Origin: an uncultured Acidimicrobiales bacterium
GTDB taxonomy: Bacteria; Actinomycetota; Acidimicrobiia; Acidimicrobiales; AC-14
Reading direction: 5' to 3'
NCBI GenBank assembly: GCA_902805665.1
Contig: CADCTB010000173.1
Coordinates: 1-48,146, forward strand
DNA length: 48,146 nt
Positions 8,896-18,400 of this stretch are shown here, piece after piece (positions within the stretch are counted from its first letter, which is position 1; every line of letters starts with the position of its first letter). Position numbers and translations under genes: made by a program. Under the pieces are notes generated by a model. The model was not told where the DNA came from. It saw nothing but the letters and a program-made list of their open reading frames with translations, and searched no databases.

Positions 8896-9655
8896 GGAGA
8901 TCACCTCCCTCGGTGTCGGCCTCGGTGCCGGAGGTGAGGGCCACGAAGACGTCTTCCAGCGTGCCTCCCGTGGCGCCGAGCGACGCACGGAGATCCTGCG
9001 GGGTTCCCTCGCCCCTGATGCGACCGCCGCTCATCACCGCCACCCGCTGGCACTGCTCCTCGGCTTCCTCCATCAGGTGGGTGGTGACCAGCATGGTGAG
9101 CCCGGTCTCCTCGCGCATCTCGGCGAGGTGGCGCCACACGGCCCGTCGGGCGACGGGGTCGAGCCCGATCGTCGGTTCGTCGAGGAGCAGGAGGCGGGGC
9201 CGGTGCAGCAGGGCGCACGCGATCTCGAGCCGCCGCACCATGCCTCCGGAGTAGGACCGGACCACGCGGTCGGCTGCGCCGCCGATGTCCATGAGGTCGA
9301 GCATGGCGTCGATCCGCTGGGCCCGCTCCGACCGGGGGACGCGGTGGAGCTGGGCGAACAGCGACGCGTTCTCGCGCCCGGTGAGGGAGCCGTCGGCGGA
9401 GAGCGCCTGCGGGACGTAGCCGATCAGTTGCCGGACGGTGGCCGCCTCGGCCGCCACCTCGTGGCCGAGGATCCACGCCCGTCCGGCCGCCGGCCGCAGG
9501 AGGGTGGTCAGGACCCGCATGATCGACGTCTTCCCCGCCCCGTTCGGCCCCAGGAGGCCGAACACCTCGCCTGCCTCCACCCCGAAGCCGGCGCCCTGCA
9601 CTGCGACAAAGTCGCCGTAGCGGACGACGAGCTCGTCGACGATCAGCGCCTTCAT
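8852..9655 (-). CDS. ABC exporter ATP-binding protein, DrrA family
   Basis: 267 residues from ATG 9655, which directly abuts the methyltransferase stop codon (TGAATG), indicating coupled translation. Walker A LLGPNGAGKTS, Q-loop IGYVPQALS, signature YSGGMVRRLEIACALLH, Walker B LLLLDEPTIGLDP and switch VTTHLMEEAE are complete. The C-terminal GGTLEDVFVALTSG segment is the regulatory tail typical of DrrA-type ATPases. It should energise the DrrB-like permease that overlaps its 3' end. These pairs export hydrophobic small molecules or lipids. Confidence 0.95.
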   Translation of the reverse strand: MKALIVDELVVRYGDFVAVQGAGFGVEAGEVFGLLGPNGAGKTSIMRVLTTLLRPAAGRAWILGHEVAAEAATVRQLIGYVPQALSADGSLTGRENASLFAQLHRVPRSERAQRIDAMLDLMDIGGAADRVVRSYSGGMVRRLEIACALLHRPRLLLLDEPTIGLDPVARRAVWRHLAEMREETGLTMLVTTHLMEEAEEQCQRVAVMSGGRIRGEGTPQDLRASLGATGGTLEDVFVALTSGTEADTEGGDLRDISRTRRTARRLG

Positions 9656-10600
9656 TCAGACGGCGAAGAGCACCGACCTGGATCCCTGTCCGGGAAGGTC
9701 CAGGACTCTCTCGTCGACGGTGAACCCGGCCTCTCCCAACCAGGCGCGGTACTCCGCTTCGGTGTGGGTGTCGCCCCCGTTGTCGTTGACCAGCATCTGC
9801 ACCGCGAACAGCGGCGTGAGCGGGTTGCGGCCCCGCAGGAACGTGACGACCGCGACCCCTCCACCTGGCGCGATCACCGGCCGGAGGTTCCCGAAAAGTG
9901 TGCGGTTGCGCTCGCCGTCGAAGGTGTGGGTGATCCCCGAGCAGAACGCGAGGTCGAACGGCCCCTCCGGGACCGTGTCGAAGAAGCTGCCCTCGTACAG
10001 CTCGACACCCGCAGCCTCCAGCCGGCCCCGGCGCCGGGCCACCTCGATCATGGCCGGCTGATCCTGCATGGTGGCCCGCAGACCACCGCGGGTGAACTCG
10101 AGGGAGTACTCGCCATGGAGGCCGCCGAGGTCGAGCACGCGGCGAGCCTCGGGAAAGCGCCGCAGGCAGACGTCGACCACCTCCGGCGCAACTTTCCGGG
10201 CGTTCGCAGCCAAGGCGTCGTGGAACATGTCGGGGTCGGTGATGCCGGCCGGGTCGCGGGTCGGCTCCCCCCGGAGCCTGGGCTCCAGGGCAGTGGCCCA
10301 TCGGCGGAGGGCACGGGCGTGGTGGCGCACGGTGGCCAGGGCGGCAGGCTCCGGTGCGGTTGCTCCCAGCATGAACCGGCCGTTGTCATCCGACTCCAGG
10401 ACGCCCAAAGCGCCGAGGGCGTCGAGGACCACCCGCAGGGCCTGCGGCTCCAACCCGGTCCGGTCGGCGAGCTCGTCCGGCGTGCCGGGCAGTTTCTCGA
10501 AGACACCGGTGGCGGCCGCGGCGTCGCACAACACCACGACGCGCCAGTCGGCAGCCTCACCCGGAGGGGCCAGAAAGGTGAGGTCGGTCGGCAGGGTCAC
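9656..10600 (-). CDS. SAM-dependent methyltransferase with winged-helix dimerisation domain (O-methyltransferase-2-like)
   Basis: 314 residues from GTG 10600 (GAGGAA at 8-nt spacing). An N-terminal helix-turn-helix dimerisation region at about residues 22-90 is followed by a Rossmann methyltransferase: motif I VLDLGGLHGEYS (155-166), acidic QDQP, and FDLAFCSGITHTF. The fold order matches small-molecule O-/C-methyltransferases of plant OMT or hydroxyneurosporene-methyltransferase type. Motif I reads GGLHG rather than the usual GGGxG. It is first in an operon with a DrrAB-type exporter, suggesting that it modifies a metabolite the pump exports (inference). Substrate unknown. Confidence 0.85.
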   Translation of the reverse strand: MTLPTDLTFLAPPGEAADWRVVVLCDAAAATGVFEKLPGTPDELADRTGLEPQALRVVLDALGALGVLESDDNGRFMLGATAPEPAALATVRHHARALRRWATALEPRLRGEPTRDPAGITDPDMFHDALAANARKVAPEVVDVCLRRFPEARRVLDLGGLHGEYSLEFTRGGLRATMQDQPAMIEVARRRGRLEAAGVELYEGSFFDTVPEGPFDLAFCSGITHTFDGERNRTLFGNLRPVIAPGGGVAVVTFLRGRNPLTPLFAVQMLVNDNGGDTHTEAEYRAWLGEAGFTVDERVLDLPGQGSRSVLFAV

Positions 10601-10647
10601 GGTTCGGGTTCCTCGGCGGTGCGGGGGCGGACTCGGCGGCGGGAATC

Positions 10648-12627
10648 CTACGGGTGCCAGTCGACGAAGAGCAGCGTGGCGTCGTCGGCCAGCGGGCCCT
10701 CGCGGTGGCCCCGCACGGCCCGCACCAGCCGGCGCACGGTCTCGGCCATACTCTGGTCGTCGGCGAGCGCCCGCCGGGTGAGGTCGACGAGCCGGTCTCT
10801 CCCGAACTGCTCACCACCCGGCGAGCCGGCTTCGATGATTCCGTCGCTGAAGAACAGGACGGCGTCGCCCGGCTCGAGGTCCACCTTGGAGATCGACGCC
10901 TCGGGGTCGCCCAGCCCGAGGGGAAGCATCGGCGGGCAGTGAAGCTCGAACGCCACCCGCCCTCCACGAAGGAGCATCGGCTGAGGGTGACCGGCATTGA
11001 GCCATCGCAGCGTGCCGCTGACGGTGTCCAGCGTGGCCAGCTGCGCGGTGACGAAGCTGTCGTCCGGGAACTGGTTGGTGACGGCCTCGTCCATGAGCCG
11101 GTAGGTCGCCTCCAGATCCAGGCCACGGCGGCGGGCCATCCGGTAGGCCGACGTGGCCAGGTTGGCCATCTGGCTCGCTTCCAGCCCGTGGCCCATGGCG
11201 TCCATGACCGCCAGGTGCAGGACGCCGTCGTTGACCGCATAGTCGAATGCGTCACCCGCCACCTCGTACGCGGGCTCCAGGACGCAGGCGATCCCGACGC
11301 TCTCGCCCGTGAAGGTGAGGGGCGGAAGCATGGCCCAGCGCATCTCCGCGGCCAGGGTCATCTGCTGGTCCCGTCGGACCATGCCGAGCAGGTCGCCGTA
11401 CTGGCTCTTGGAGACGATCAGCTCGGCCACGACGCCCGCCAGCTCTTCGCAGCGGTCGAGAACCTCGTCGGAGACGGCAGGGCTGCGCAGGTGCAGGACG
11501 CCGAGGCGTTCGGAACCATCGATCAGCGGCATCCAGATGCCGAAGACGTCGCCGCTCGTGACCACCACCGGCCGCTCGAGCTGAAACGCCCGACCGGCGA
11601 CACTGGTGTCCACGTCCTGAGGTCCCAGGTCGTCGAGACCGGGAGGAAGCGGGGTCAGCACCCGCTGCTCCAGGTCCACCAGGAGGACCGATGCGTCGTG
11701 AAAGCCACCGCACCGGCTCTGCTCGGCCACGAGGAGACCGACGTCGTCAGGGCCCAGCCGGGTCGACTTCCGGATCAGGTTCGACACGACGTCGCGGATG
11801 CTCTCGGCCAGTTCCCCCGCCTGTACGGCGGTCGATGTCTTGTCAGGTCCCGCGGACGGGCCGGCCGGCGACCGGAGGCGCTCGGAGCGCAGAGCGACCT
11901 CACGTCCCGCGTCGGCCACCATCTCCTGGGCGATCTCGCGGAGCTTCCGGTTCTCTCTCTGAGACGCCCGGACGAGGAGTTGCAGAGCCTCCTCGGCGTT
12001 GCACCCCCGGCTACCCATCAGGATGCCCTTGGCCTGCTCGACGGTGGATCTCGAGGTCATTGCCGTGGCCAGGCTCTGGCTGAGGTGGTGGGCGTCCCAG
12101 TACGCCTGGGAGTTGGCCAGCACGCTGGCCGCCTGGGTGGCGAACTGCAAGCCCATCTCGACATCGTCATCGGAGAACGCTTCGGTGGAGCGGGAGTAGA
12201 AGTTCAGGGCTCCGACGCCTTCGTGGCGGGCGACAAGGGGTACCGACATCGAGCTCTGAATGCCGTGGGCGCCGGCGGCCTCACTGAACGGCGGCCACTG
12301 GCGGTCCTTCTCCATGAAGTCGATCCGGTAGACCTGTTGGTGGCGGAACGAGTCGAGGCACGGCCCGATGCCGGTCTCGTACTGAGCGGCGTCGATCTCC
12401 GGGCAGCAGTCGTCGGTGAACACCGCGGTCTTGGCCCGGCCCTCGACCAGCATGGTCATCCCTGCCATGTCGGCGCCTGGCACCGCCTCGACAGCCAGGT
12501 CCGCGATCCGCTGGAGGGTCTCCCGCAGGGTGCCATCGCCCACGAAGAAACGGGCCATGGCCACCAAGCCATTGCTCAACGACACCGAATCGGCCGGCAC
12601 GACCAGCTCCTTGCCCTGGCGAGCCAC
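10648..12627 (-). CDS. GAF-ANTAR-GAF-SpoIIE multidomain PP2C-type phosphatase
   Basis: 659 residues, GTG start with AGGGGG at 5-nt spacing. Order: GAF about 25-175 (with CCPEID and ETGIGPC); ANTAR three-helix RNA-binding module about 183-241 (STVEQAKGILMGSRGCNAEEALQLL); a second GAF-like region about 265-420; and SpoIIE/PP2C-type phosphatase about 430-658 with metal-binding signatures VMDAMGHGLEA, FFSDGIIEAG and ADDATLLFVD. SpoIIE phosphatases usually dephosphorylate anti-anti-sigma factors. ANTAR domains usually bind paired hairpins in nascent RNA. Having both in one polypeptide suggests one signal feeds two outputs. No anti-sigma or STAS gene is adjacent, so the partner is elsewhere. Confidence 0.92.
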   Translation of the reverse strand: MARQGKELVVPADSVSLSNGLVAMARFFVGDGTLRETLQRIADLAVEAVPGADMAGMTMLVEGRAKTAVFTDDCCPEIDAAQYETGIGPCLDSFRHQQVYRIDFMEKDRQWPPFSEAAGAHGIQSSMSVPLVARHEGVGALNFYSRSTEAFSDDDVEMGLQFATQAASVLANSQAYWDAHHLSQSLATAMTSRSTVEQAKGILMGSRGCNAEEALQLLVRASQRENRKLREIAQEMVADAGREVALRSERLRSPAGPSAGPDKTSTAVQAGELAESIRDVVSNLIRKSTRLGPDDVGLLVAEQSRCGGFHDASVLLVDLEQRVLTPLPPGLDDLGPQDVDTSVAGRAFQLERPVVVTSGDVFGIWMPLIDGSERLGVLHLRSPAVSDEVLDRCEELAGVVAELIVSKSQYGDLLGMVRRDQQMTLAAEMRWAMLPPLTFTGESVGIACVLEPAYEVAGDAFDYAVNDGVLHLAVMDAMGHGLEASQMANLATSAYRMARRRGLDLEATYRLMDEAVTNQFPDDSFVTAQLATLDTVSGTLRWLNAGHPQPMLLRGGRVAFELHCPPMLPLGLGDPEASISKVDLEPGDAVLFFSDGIIEAGSPGGEQFGRDRLVDLTRRALADDQSMAETVRRLVRAVRGHREGPLADDATLLFVDWHP

Positions 12628-12775
12628 TCGTACCCCCTGCCGACTGAAGAGGTGACGGACATACTCGTCGCAGGTGCCAGCGTACCCCGGGGTTCCGCGG
12701 TTCTCCGCCGGCCGGGGTCAGCCGGCGGCGGATCCCGTCTACGGCCGGGACCGGGGGCCGACCTATGTTTCAGCC

Positions 12776-13906
12776 GTGGCCCGCCCGCGCTTGCCGAGGT
12801 CGCTCCGGCGCATGGCCGGGCTGCTCATCGCCCTCGTGGTCGTCGAGTACCTGGTGCTGCCCCAGATCGCCGGCGCCCGACGCTCGCTCGACCTGCTGGC
12901 GTCGGTGAGCGTCCCGGGTCTCCTGGCGGGCGTCCTCCTCGAGGTGGCGGCCATCGTCGCCTACGCCAAGCTGACCGAGGCGGTGCTGCCGGTCGGCAAC
13001 CGGCCGGGGCTGTCGGCCCTGCTGCGAATCGACCTGTCGACCATGGCGGCCAGCCACATCGTCCCGGGCGGGTCGGCGGCCGGGGCCGGCCTGGGCTACC
13101 GGCTGCTCACCGACGCGGGAGTGCGGGGGACCGACGCCGGGTTCGCCCTGGCCACCCAGGGGCTCGGCTCCGCCGTCGTGCTCAATGTGCTGCTGTGGCT
13201 CGGGCTCCTGGTGTCGATCCCGCGCCGCGGCTTCAACCCGCTGTACGGCACGGCGGCGATCATCGGCACCCTGCTGATCACCGGCTTCGCGCTTGCGGTC
13301 GTGTCGCTGACCCGGGGCGAGGAGCGGCTGGCCGGCGTGGTGATCCGGATCGCCGACCGGATCCCGATGCTGGACGGTGAGGGGCTCCGTCGCGTCCTGA
13401 GCCGGGTCGCCGAGCGGCTACGGGTGTTGGGCGCCGATCGTCCGCTCCTGATCAGGGCGTCGCTGTGGGCGACGGCGAACTGGCTCCTCGACGCCGCCTC
13501 GCTGTGGGTGTTCGTCGCCGCGTTCGGCTATCGCGTGGACCTCGACGGGCTCATCGTCGCCTTCGCGCTGGCCAACGTGCTCGCCGCCGTGCCGCTCACG
13601 CCGGGCGGTCTGGGGGTGGTCGAAGCGGTCCTGACCTCGGCGCTCGTCGGCTTCGGCGCGCCTCGGGGCACGGCGGTGCTCGGCGTGGTGGTCTACCGCC
13701 TGGTGAACTTCTGGCTGCCGATCCCGATCGGGGGCCTGTCCTACCTCTCCCTGAAGCTCGGGCCCACGTCGTCGCGAGAGGACCGGGCTGCCGCCCTGCG
13801 GCGGGCCGCCGAGGACTCGATCGCCGAGGCCGACACCCCGAGGCGGTGGGCCGAGGACCGGGGCATCAAGCTGCCCGGCGGCGAGGAGGCCGGCCCTCTG
13901 CGGTGA
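12776..13906 (+). CDS. LPG-synthase-like flippase-domain integral membrane protein (UPF0104 family)
   Basis: About 376 residues from GTG 12776. An earlier in-frame GTG at 12674 would add 34 residues of low hydrophobicity and poor composition. About eight membrane helices are visible, beginning MAGLLIALVVVEYLVL. Family landmarks are SHIVPGGSAAGAGLGYRLL in the middle and ANVLAAVPLTPGGLGVVEA near the C-terminus. It lacks the cytoplasmic aminoacyl-transferase domain of MprF, so it should be a lipid or polyprenol translocation protein only. Its stop directly abuts the stop of the convergent LCP gene (13906/13907). Confidence 0.85.
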   Translation: MARPRLPRSLRRMAGLLIALVVVEYLVLPQIAGARRSLDLLASVSVPGLLAGVLLEVAAIVAYAKLTEAVLPVGNRPGLSALLRIDLSTMAASHIVPGGSAAGAGLGYRLLTDAGVRGTDAGFALATQGLGSAVVLNVLLWLGLLVSIPRRGFNPLYGTAAIIGTLLITGFALAVVSLTRGEERLAGVVIRIADRIPMLDGEGLRRVLSRVAERLRVLGADRPLLIRASLWATANWLLDAASLWVFVAAFGYRVDLDGLIVAFALANVLAAVPLTPGGLGVVEAVLTSALVGFGAPRGTAVLGVVVYRLVNFWLPIPIGGLSYLSLKLGPTSSREDRAAALRRAAEDSIAEADTPRRWAEDRGIKLPGGEEAGPLR

Positions 13907-15334
13907 TCAGCAGGGCGGAGGGGCCGGCTTGGTGGTGTCGGGGCTGCCGGGGCCGGGGGCGCCGGTTGTCGGAGCAGCGGGGGCCGCCGCCCGCAGGCCG
14001 GTGTAGTCCGTGCCCAGGACGAGGGCCACGTCGGCCCCCACGAGGTTCTTGTCCTCCTCGATGCTGGCGCCGGCGGCGAGTGCGCTCTTCAGGGCGGCGG
14101 CCTTGGCCTGCTGGCCGGGCGCGTACCGCACGATCGTCTGTGAGTAGTCGTAGCTCGGGGCATCGCCGGTGGACGCCACCCGGTATCCGGCCTGGGTGAG
14201 GGAGCTGGCTGCCACCGACGCCGATGCGTCGGCGCCGTTTCCGTTGAGCACTTTGATCGCGATGTCCGCGGGCCGGACCGACACAGGGGCGGGGGGCCGG
14301 ATGCCGTTGAGCCGGTCGATGTACTCCCTGGCCTTGGCGGTGTCGAGGCGCTGGATCGCGGCGCCGCCCGCGAAGTCGTCGGACGTCGGCAGCGTCAGCA
14401 TGTCGACGGTGTCCGGGTCGATGGACCGGAACCGGCGAGCGAGGGTGGTGATGTCCTTCGTGGACATCTGCTGGTCGACGCGGACGTTGTCGACGCCGAT
14501 GCGGATCAGGCGGTTGAGGGTGAGCGGGTTGCTCAAGCCGGACGAGACCGCCTTCCTCATCATGCGGCGGATGAAGTCCTGCTGGCGGGCGATCCGGTCG
14601 ATGTCGGAGTTGCTGCCCTCCACCCATCGCCCCCGCTCGTAGGTCTGGTAGTAGCGGCTCCGGACGAATGCCAGGGCCTGGTACCCGTCGAGCTCGTTGC
14701 ACCCGGCCATGGGGATGTCGAGGCCGGTCATCTCGTCGCGTGCGGGGGCGTCGGCGTGGACCTTGATGCCGCCGATGGCGTTGACGATGCGCTCGACGCC
14801 GCCGAAGTCCACCTCGACGTAGTGGTTGATCTCGATCCCCAGCGCCTCCTTGATGGTCTGGATCAGCAGCTGAGGCCCACCGATCGAGAAAGAGGCGTTC
14901 ACCTTGTCCCGCCCGTTGCCCGGAATGGGAACGTAGAGGTCCCTGGGGATGGAGAGAATCGCCGCCTTCTGCTGTTGCGGATCGATGTGCAGCACCATGA
15001 TGGTGTCGCTGCGCTGGCCGCCGGTGCCGTCGTCGCCCTTGCCTGTCGCGTCGGCGACGTGACCGGTGGTGTTCTCGCGACTGTCGGAGCCGACGAGCAG
15101 GACGTTCATGACCTTGCCGCTCTCGTCGTCGGCGAGGCCGGGGATCTTCAGGCGGGTGAGGGAGTCCAACTGGTGGCGGAAATAGAAGTAGCTGCTACCC
15201 ACGAGCAGCACACAAAGGGCGAGGAAGGCGACCAGACCGACGCGAACCCGGCTACGCCACGGGCCCTGGCGCGTTCCGGCGCGCCGTAGTCCGGCCGGGT
15301 GTGCCACGGAGCAACAGTAGCGGGCCGAACTCAT
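13907..15334 (-). CDS. LytR-CpsA-Psr (LCP) family cell-wall glycopolymer ligase with LytR_C domain
   Basis: 475 residues. One N-terminal membrane helix (about 31-51, VGLVAFLALCVLLVGSSYFY) places the rest outside the cell. The LCP domain spans about 75-320, with catalytic-type motifs VGSDSRENT, RSDTIMVLHI, SIPRDLYVPIPG and LAFVRSRYY. A LytR_C domain sits at about 350-440 (IKVLNGNG...YRVASTGDAPS), then a Pro/Ala/Thr tail ending in Cys. LCP proteins transfer lipid-linked glycopolymers to peptidoglycan. Start: ATG 15334 is used; GTG 15307 is a good alternative that gives a larger gap to the divergent glutamate dehydrogenase gene. No T-rich terminator separates it from the convergent neighbour. 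Confidence 0.93.
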   Translation of the reverse strand: MSSARYCCSVAHPAGLRRAGTRQGPWRSRVRVGLVAFLALCVLLVGSSYFYFRHQLDSLTRLKIPGLADDESGKVMNVLLVGSDSRENTTGHVADATGKGDDGTGGQRSDTIMVLHIDPQQQKAAILSIPRDLYVPIPGNGRDKVNASFSIGGPQLLIQTIKEALGIEINHYVEVDFGGVERIVNAIGGIKVHADAPARDEMTGLDIPMAGCNELDGYQALAFVRSRYYQTYERGRWVEGSNSDIDRIARQQDFIRRMMRKAVSSGLSNPLTLNRLIRIGVDNVRVDQQMSTKDITTLARRFRSIDPDTVDMLTLPTSDDFAGGAAIQRLDTAKAREYIDRLNGIRPPAPVSVRPADIAIKVLNGNGADASASVAASSLTQAGYRVASTGDAPSYDYSQTIVRYAPGQQAKAAALKSALAAGASIEEDKNLVGADVALVLGTDYTGLRAAAPAAPTTGAPGPGSPDTTKPAPPPC

Positions 15335-15417
15335 TTCTCAGCGGCATGCCGGGCAGGGACCGCCGGTTCCGGATGAGCCCGAGGTACGATCGAATCGCAC
15401 AGCATTCAGGAGGACGC

Positions 15418-18400
15418 GTGGGCGCAGGGGCCGGCGAGGACGACCGGGAGGGCCCTGCGTCCCTGGCCTCCATCCTCAGCCGGCTGGAGGCCATGCCCGG
15501 CGTTGGCCGGGAGACTCGAATCTCCGTGCTGCAGGAGTTCGCCTGTGCCGTGCTGCGGCGGGTGCCCGCGACCCAGTTGGCTCTCGCCGACCCGGTCGCG
15601 ACGGCGCAAGCGGTGGTCGACAGCTTCGACTTCGTCGACACGCGATCGCCCGAGGAGGTTCGTGTCCGTGTCTACGACCCCGACGTCGCGCTCGACGGCG
15701 GGCGCCCGGTGGGGTCGGTGGTCGAGGTCAGCGGCGAGGACCGCCAGTTCATCGTCTCCAGCGTCACCGAGGAGCTACGACGGCTCGGGCACAAGGTGGT
15801 CCGTGAGCTCCACCCCGTCTTCGGATGCCACCGGGACGCCGACGGCCGGCTGGCGGCGATCCTCCCGGCCCGACCGGCGGCCTGGCGGGAGTCGTTCCTC
15901 CAGGCGGAGATCGGCGACCGGGTGGGCCCCGATGCCCGAGCGGCGCTCGTCGCCGCACTGGAATCGGTTCTCGCCGACGTCTACTCGGCCACGGGCGACT
16001 ACGTCGCCATGCGGGGGCAGGTCGAGGCCGCCGCCGCGTCCGCCCGGGCCTCCGTCGGTGATGTCCCGGTCGACGAGGCGTCGGAGGCGGGTGACCTGCT
16101 CGAGTGGTTGCTCGACGGCAACTTCGTCCTGTCCGGCTGCTGCCGGTTCCGGGCGCCCGAGGGAACGGTCACCGATGCGCTCGGCATCCTTTCCCGGCCC
16201 GACGCCGCCTTGCGTCGCCGCCCGCGTGGACCCGCGCCGGCCGGTCTGCTCAAGATCGTCCGCACCGCCGAGGTCAGCACCGTCCACCGCCAGGTGCCGT
16301 TGCACTGCATCGACCTGATCGAGCCAGGCGGCGGGGTGTTCCGGGTGGTCGGCGTGTTCACCGGCAAGGCGAACGCGGAGCCGGCGGCGGTGACGCCGGT
16401 GCTGCGGTTCAAGCTGCGCCGCATCCTGGAGCTGGAGGACGTCGTCGAGCGCAGCCAGGACGAAGCCGCGTTGGTGTCGCTGTTCCAGGCCCTGCCCAAG
16501 GACCAGCTGTTCGAGCTCGACGTGGCCTCGCTCCGGCGGCTGCTGGTGGAGCTGCTCACCGCCGAGGACGAGCACGAGGTCCGGGTGCTCGTGCGGGTCG
16601 ACCGGGCCAACCACACCGTCTCCGCCCTTCTTTCTGTGCCGGTCGAGATCTACAACCCGACCCTGCGCCACCGTCTCGAACGGTTCCTCCTGGCCCAGCT
16701 CGACGGTGATCGGGTCGACGTCGACGTCTCCCTGGGCGACCGTCCCGAGGCCATCGTGCGGTTCCTCGTCCACGTCGCCGAGCCTCCTCCCGACGAGCCG
16801 CTCGACGCGCTCGAGCGGGAGCTGCGCCTGCTGTGCCGCACGTGGGACCAGCAGCTGGCGGCGGCCCTGGAGGCAACGGCGGGCGACGCAGGGACCCGCC
16901 TGGCCCAGGCGTGGGCGGGCTGGTTCCCCTCGTCCTATCGGGATGCGGTCGCGCCCGAGGCCGCCATCGTCGACGTCCTGCAGCTCGAGGAGCTGTTCGC
17001 CGGTGACGACCACATTCGGATCGTCCTCTCCACCGGCGCCGACGGCGGACCCCCGGCCCGTCTCAAGGTCTTCACCGCCGGCCCGGGCGTGGAGTTGTCG
17101 GGGTTCCTTCCCATCCTCGAGAGCCTGGGCCTGTGGGCCGTCGAGGACCGGCCGTACGCGCTGGGCGGCGAGGAGGCCCCGGCCCATCTCCACGACTTCG
17201 GGGTCAAGGATCCCAGCGGCGCCCTCGACGTCGGCCGGGACGGTCCGCGGTTGGCCGCCGCCGCCCTGGCCCTGTGGCAGGGCCGGGCGGAGGTGGACTC
17301 CCTCAACCGGCTGGTCCTGCGGTCCGGCATGGACTGGGACGACGTGGCCGTCCTACGGGCCTACCGCCGGTACCGCAGCCAGGTGGGGACCACGTTCACC
17401 ACCGCCTACGTGGACCAGGTCCTCGTCGACAACGCGGCGATCGCCGCCGGCCTCGTGGAGTTGTTCGCCGCCCTGTTCGACCCGGGTCGCGGCGCTGGGC
17501 CCGAAGTGGTGGCCGAGCTGCATCAGCGGGTGGTGGACGGCTGTGACGCCGTCGCCCGGCTGGACCACGACCGGATCCTGCGGGGGTTCCTGGCCCTGGT
17601 CGACGCCACCCTGCGTACCAACCGGTATGTCGGCACCGGTGGGGATCATCTGGCGCTGAAAGTGGAGAGCGCGGCCGTGCCCGGTATGCCCCGGCCGGTG
17701 CCGTTCCGCGAGATCTTCGTGCACGGGCCGGCGGTTGAGGGCATCCACCTGCGCTGGGGGCCGGTGGCCCGCGGCGGCATCCGCTGGAGCGACCGCGTCG
17801 ACGACTACCGCAGCGAGGTCCTCGACCTCATGCGGGCCCAGGTGCTCAAGAACGCGGTGATCGTGCCGACCGGCGCCAAGGGGGGTTTCGTGGTGCGGCG
17901 GCCCGCGGCCGGCATCGGCCCGGGTGCGGCCGACGTCGTCCGGGCCTACGAGATCTTCGTGGGCTGCATGCTCGACGTCACCGACAACGTCGTCGGCGAC
18001 GAGGTGGTCGCCGTGCCTCGGCGCCGCGACGGTGATGACAGCTACCTGGTCGTCGCCGCCGATCGCGGGACCGCGTCGTTCTCCGACCTGGCCAACCGGG
18101 TGAGCACCGAGCACGGGTTCTGGTTGGGCGACGCCTTCGCGTCGGGTGGGTCGAGCGGGTACGACCACAAGCGGCTGGGGATCACCGCCCGGGGTGCGTG
18201 GGTGGCGGTGCGCCACCACTTCGCCGAGCTGGAGATCGACGTGCAGTCCGAGCCGGTGACGGTCGTCGGCATCGGCGACATGTCGGGCGACGTCTTCGGC
18301 AACGCCATGCTGCGGTCGGAGCAGATCCGCCTGGTCGCCGCGTTCGACCACCGCGACATCTTCATCGACCCCGACCCCGATCCGGCCGCGTCGTACCGGG

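Noticed and set aside
8056-13906. Secondary-metabolite biosynthetic cluster
   Set aside because: Only a methyltransferase and a DrrAB-type pump are present; no synthase, synthetase or precursor gene lies nearby.
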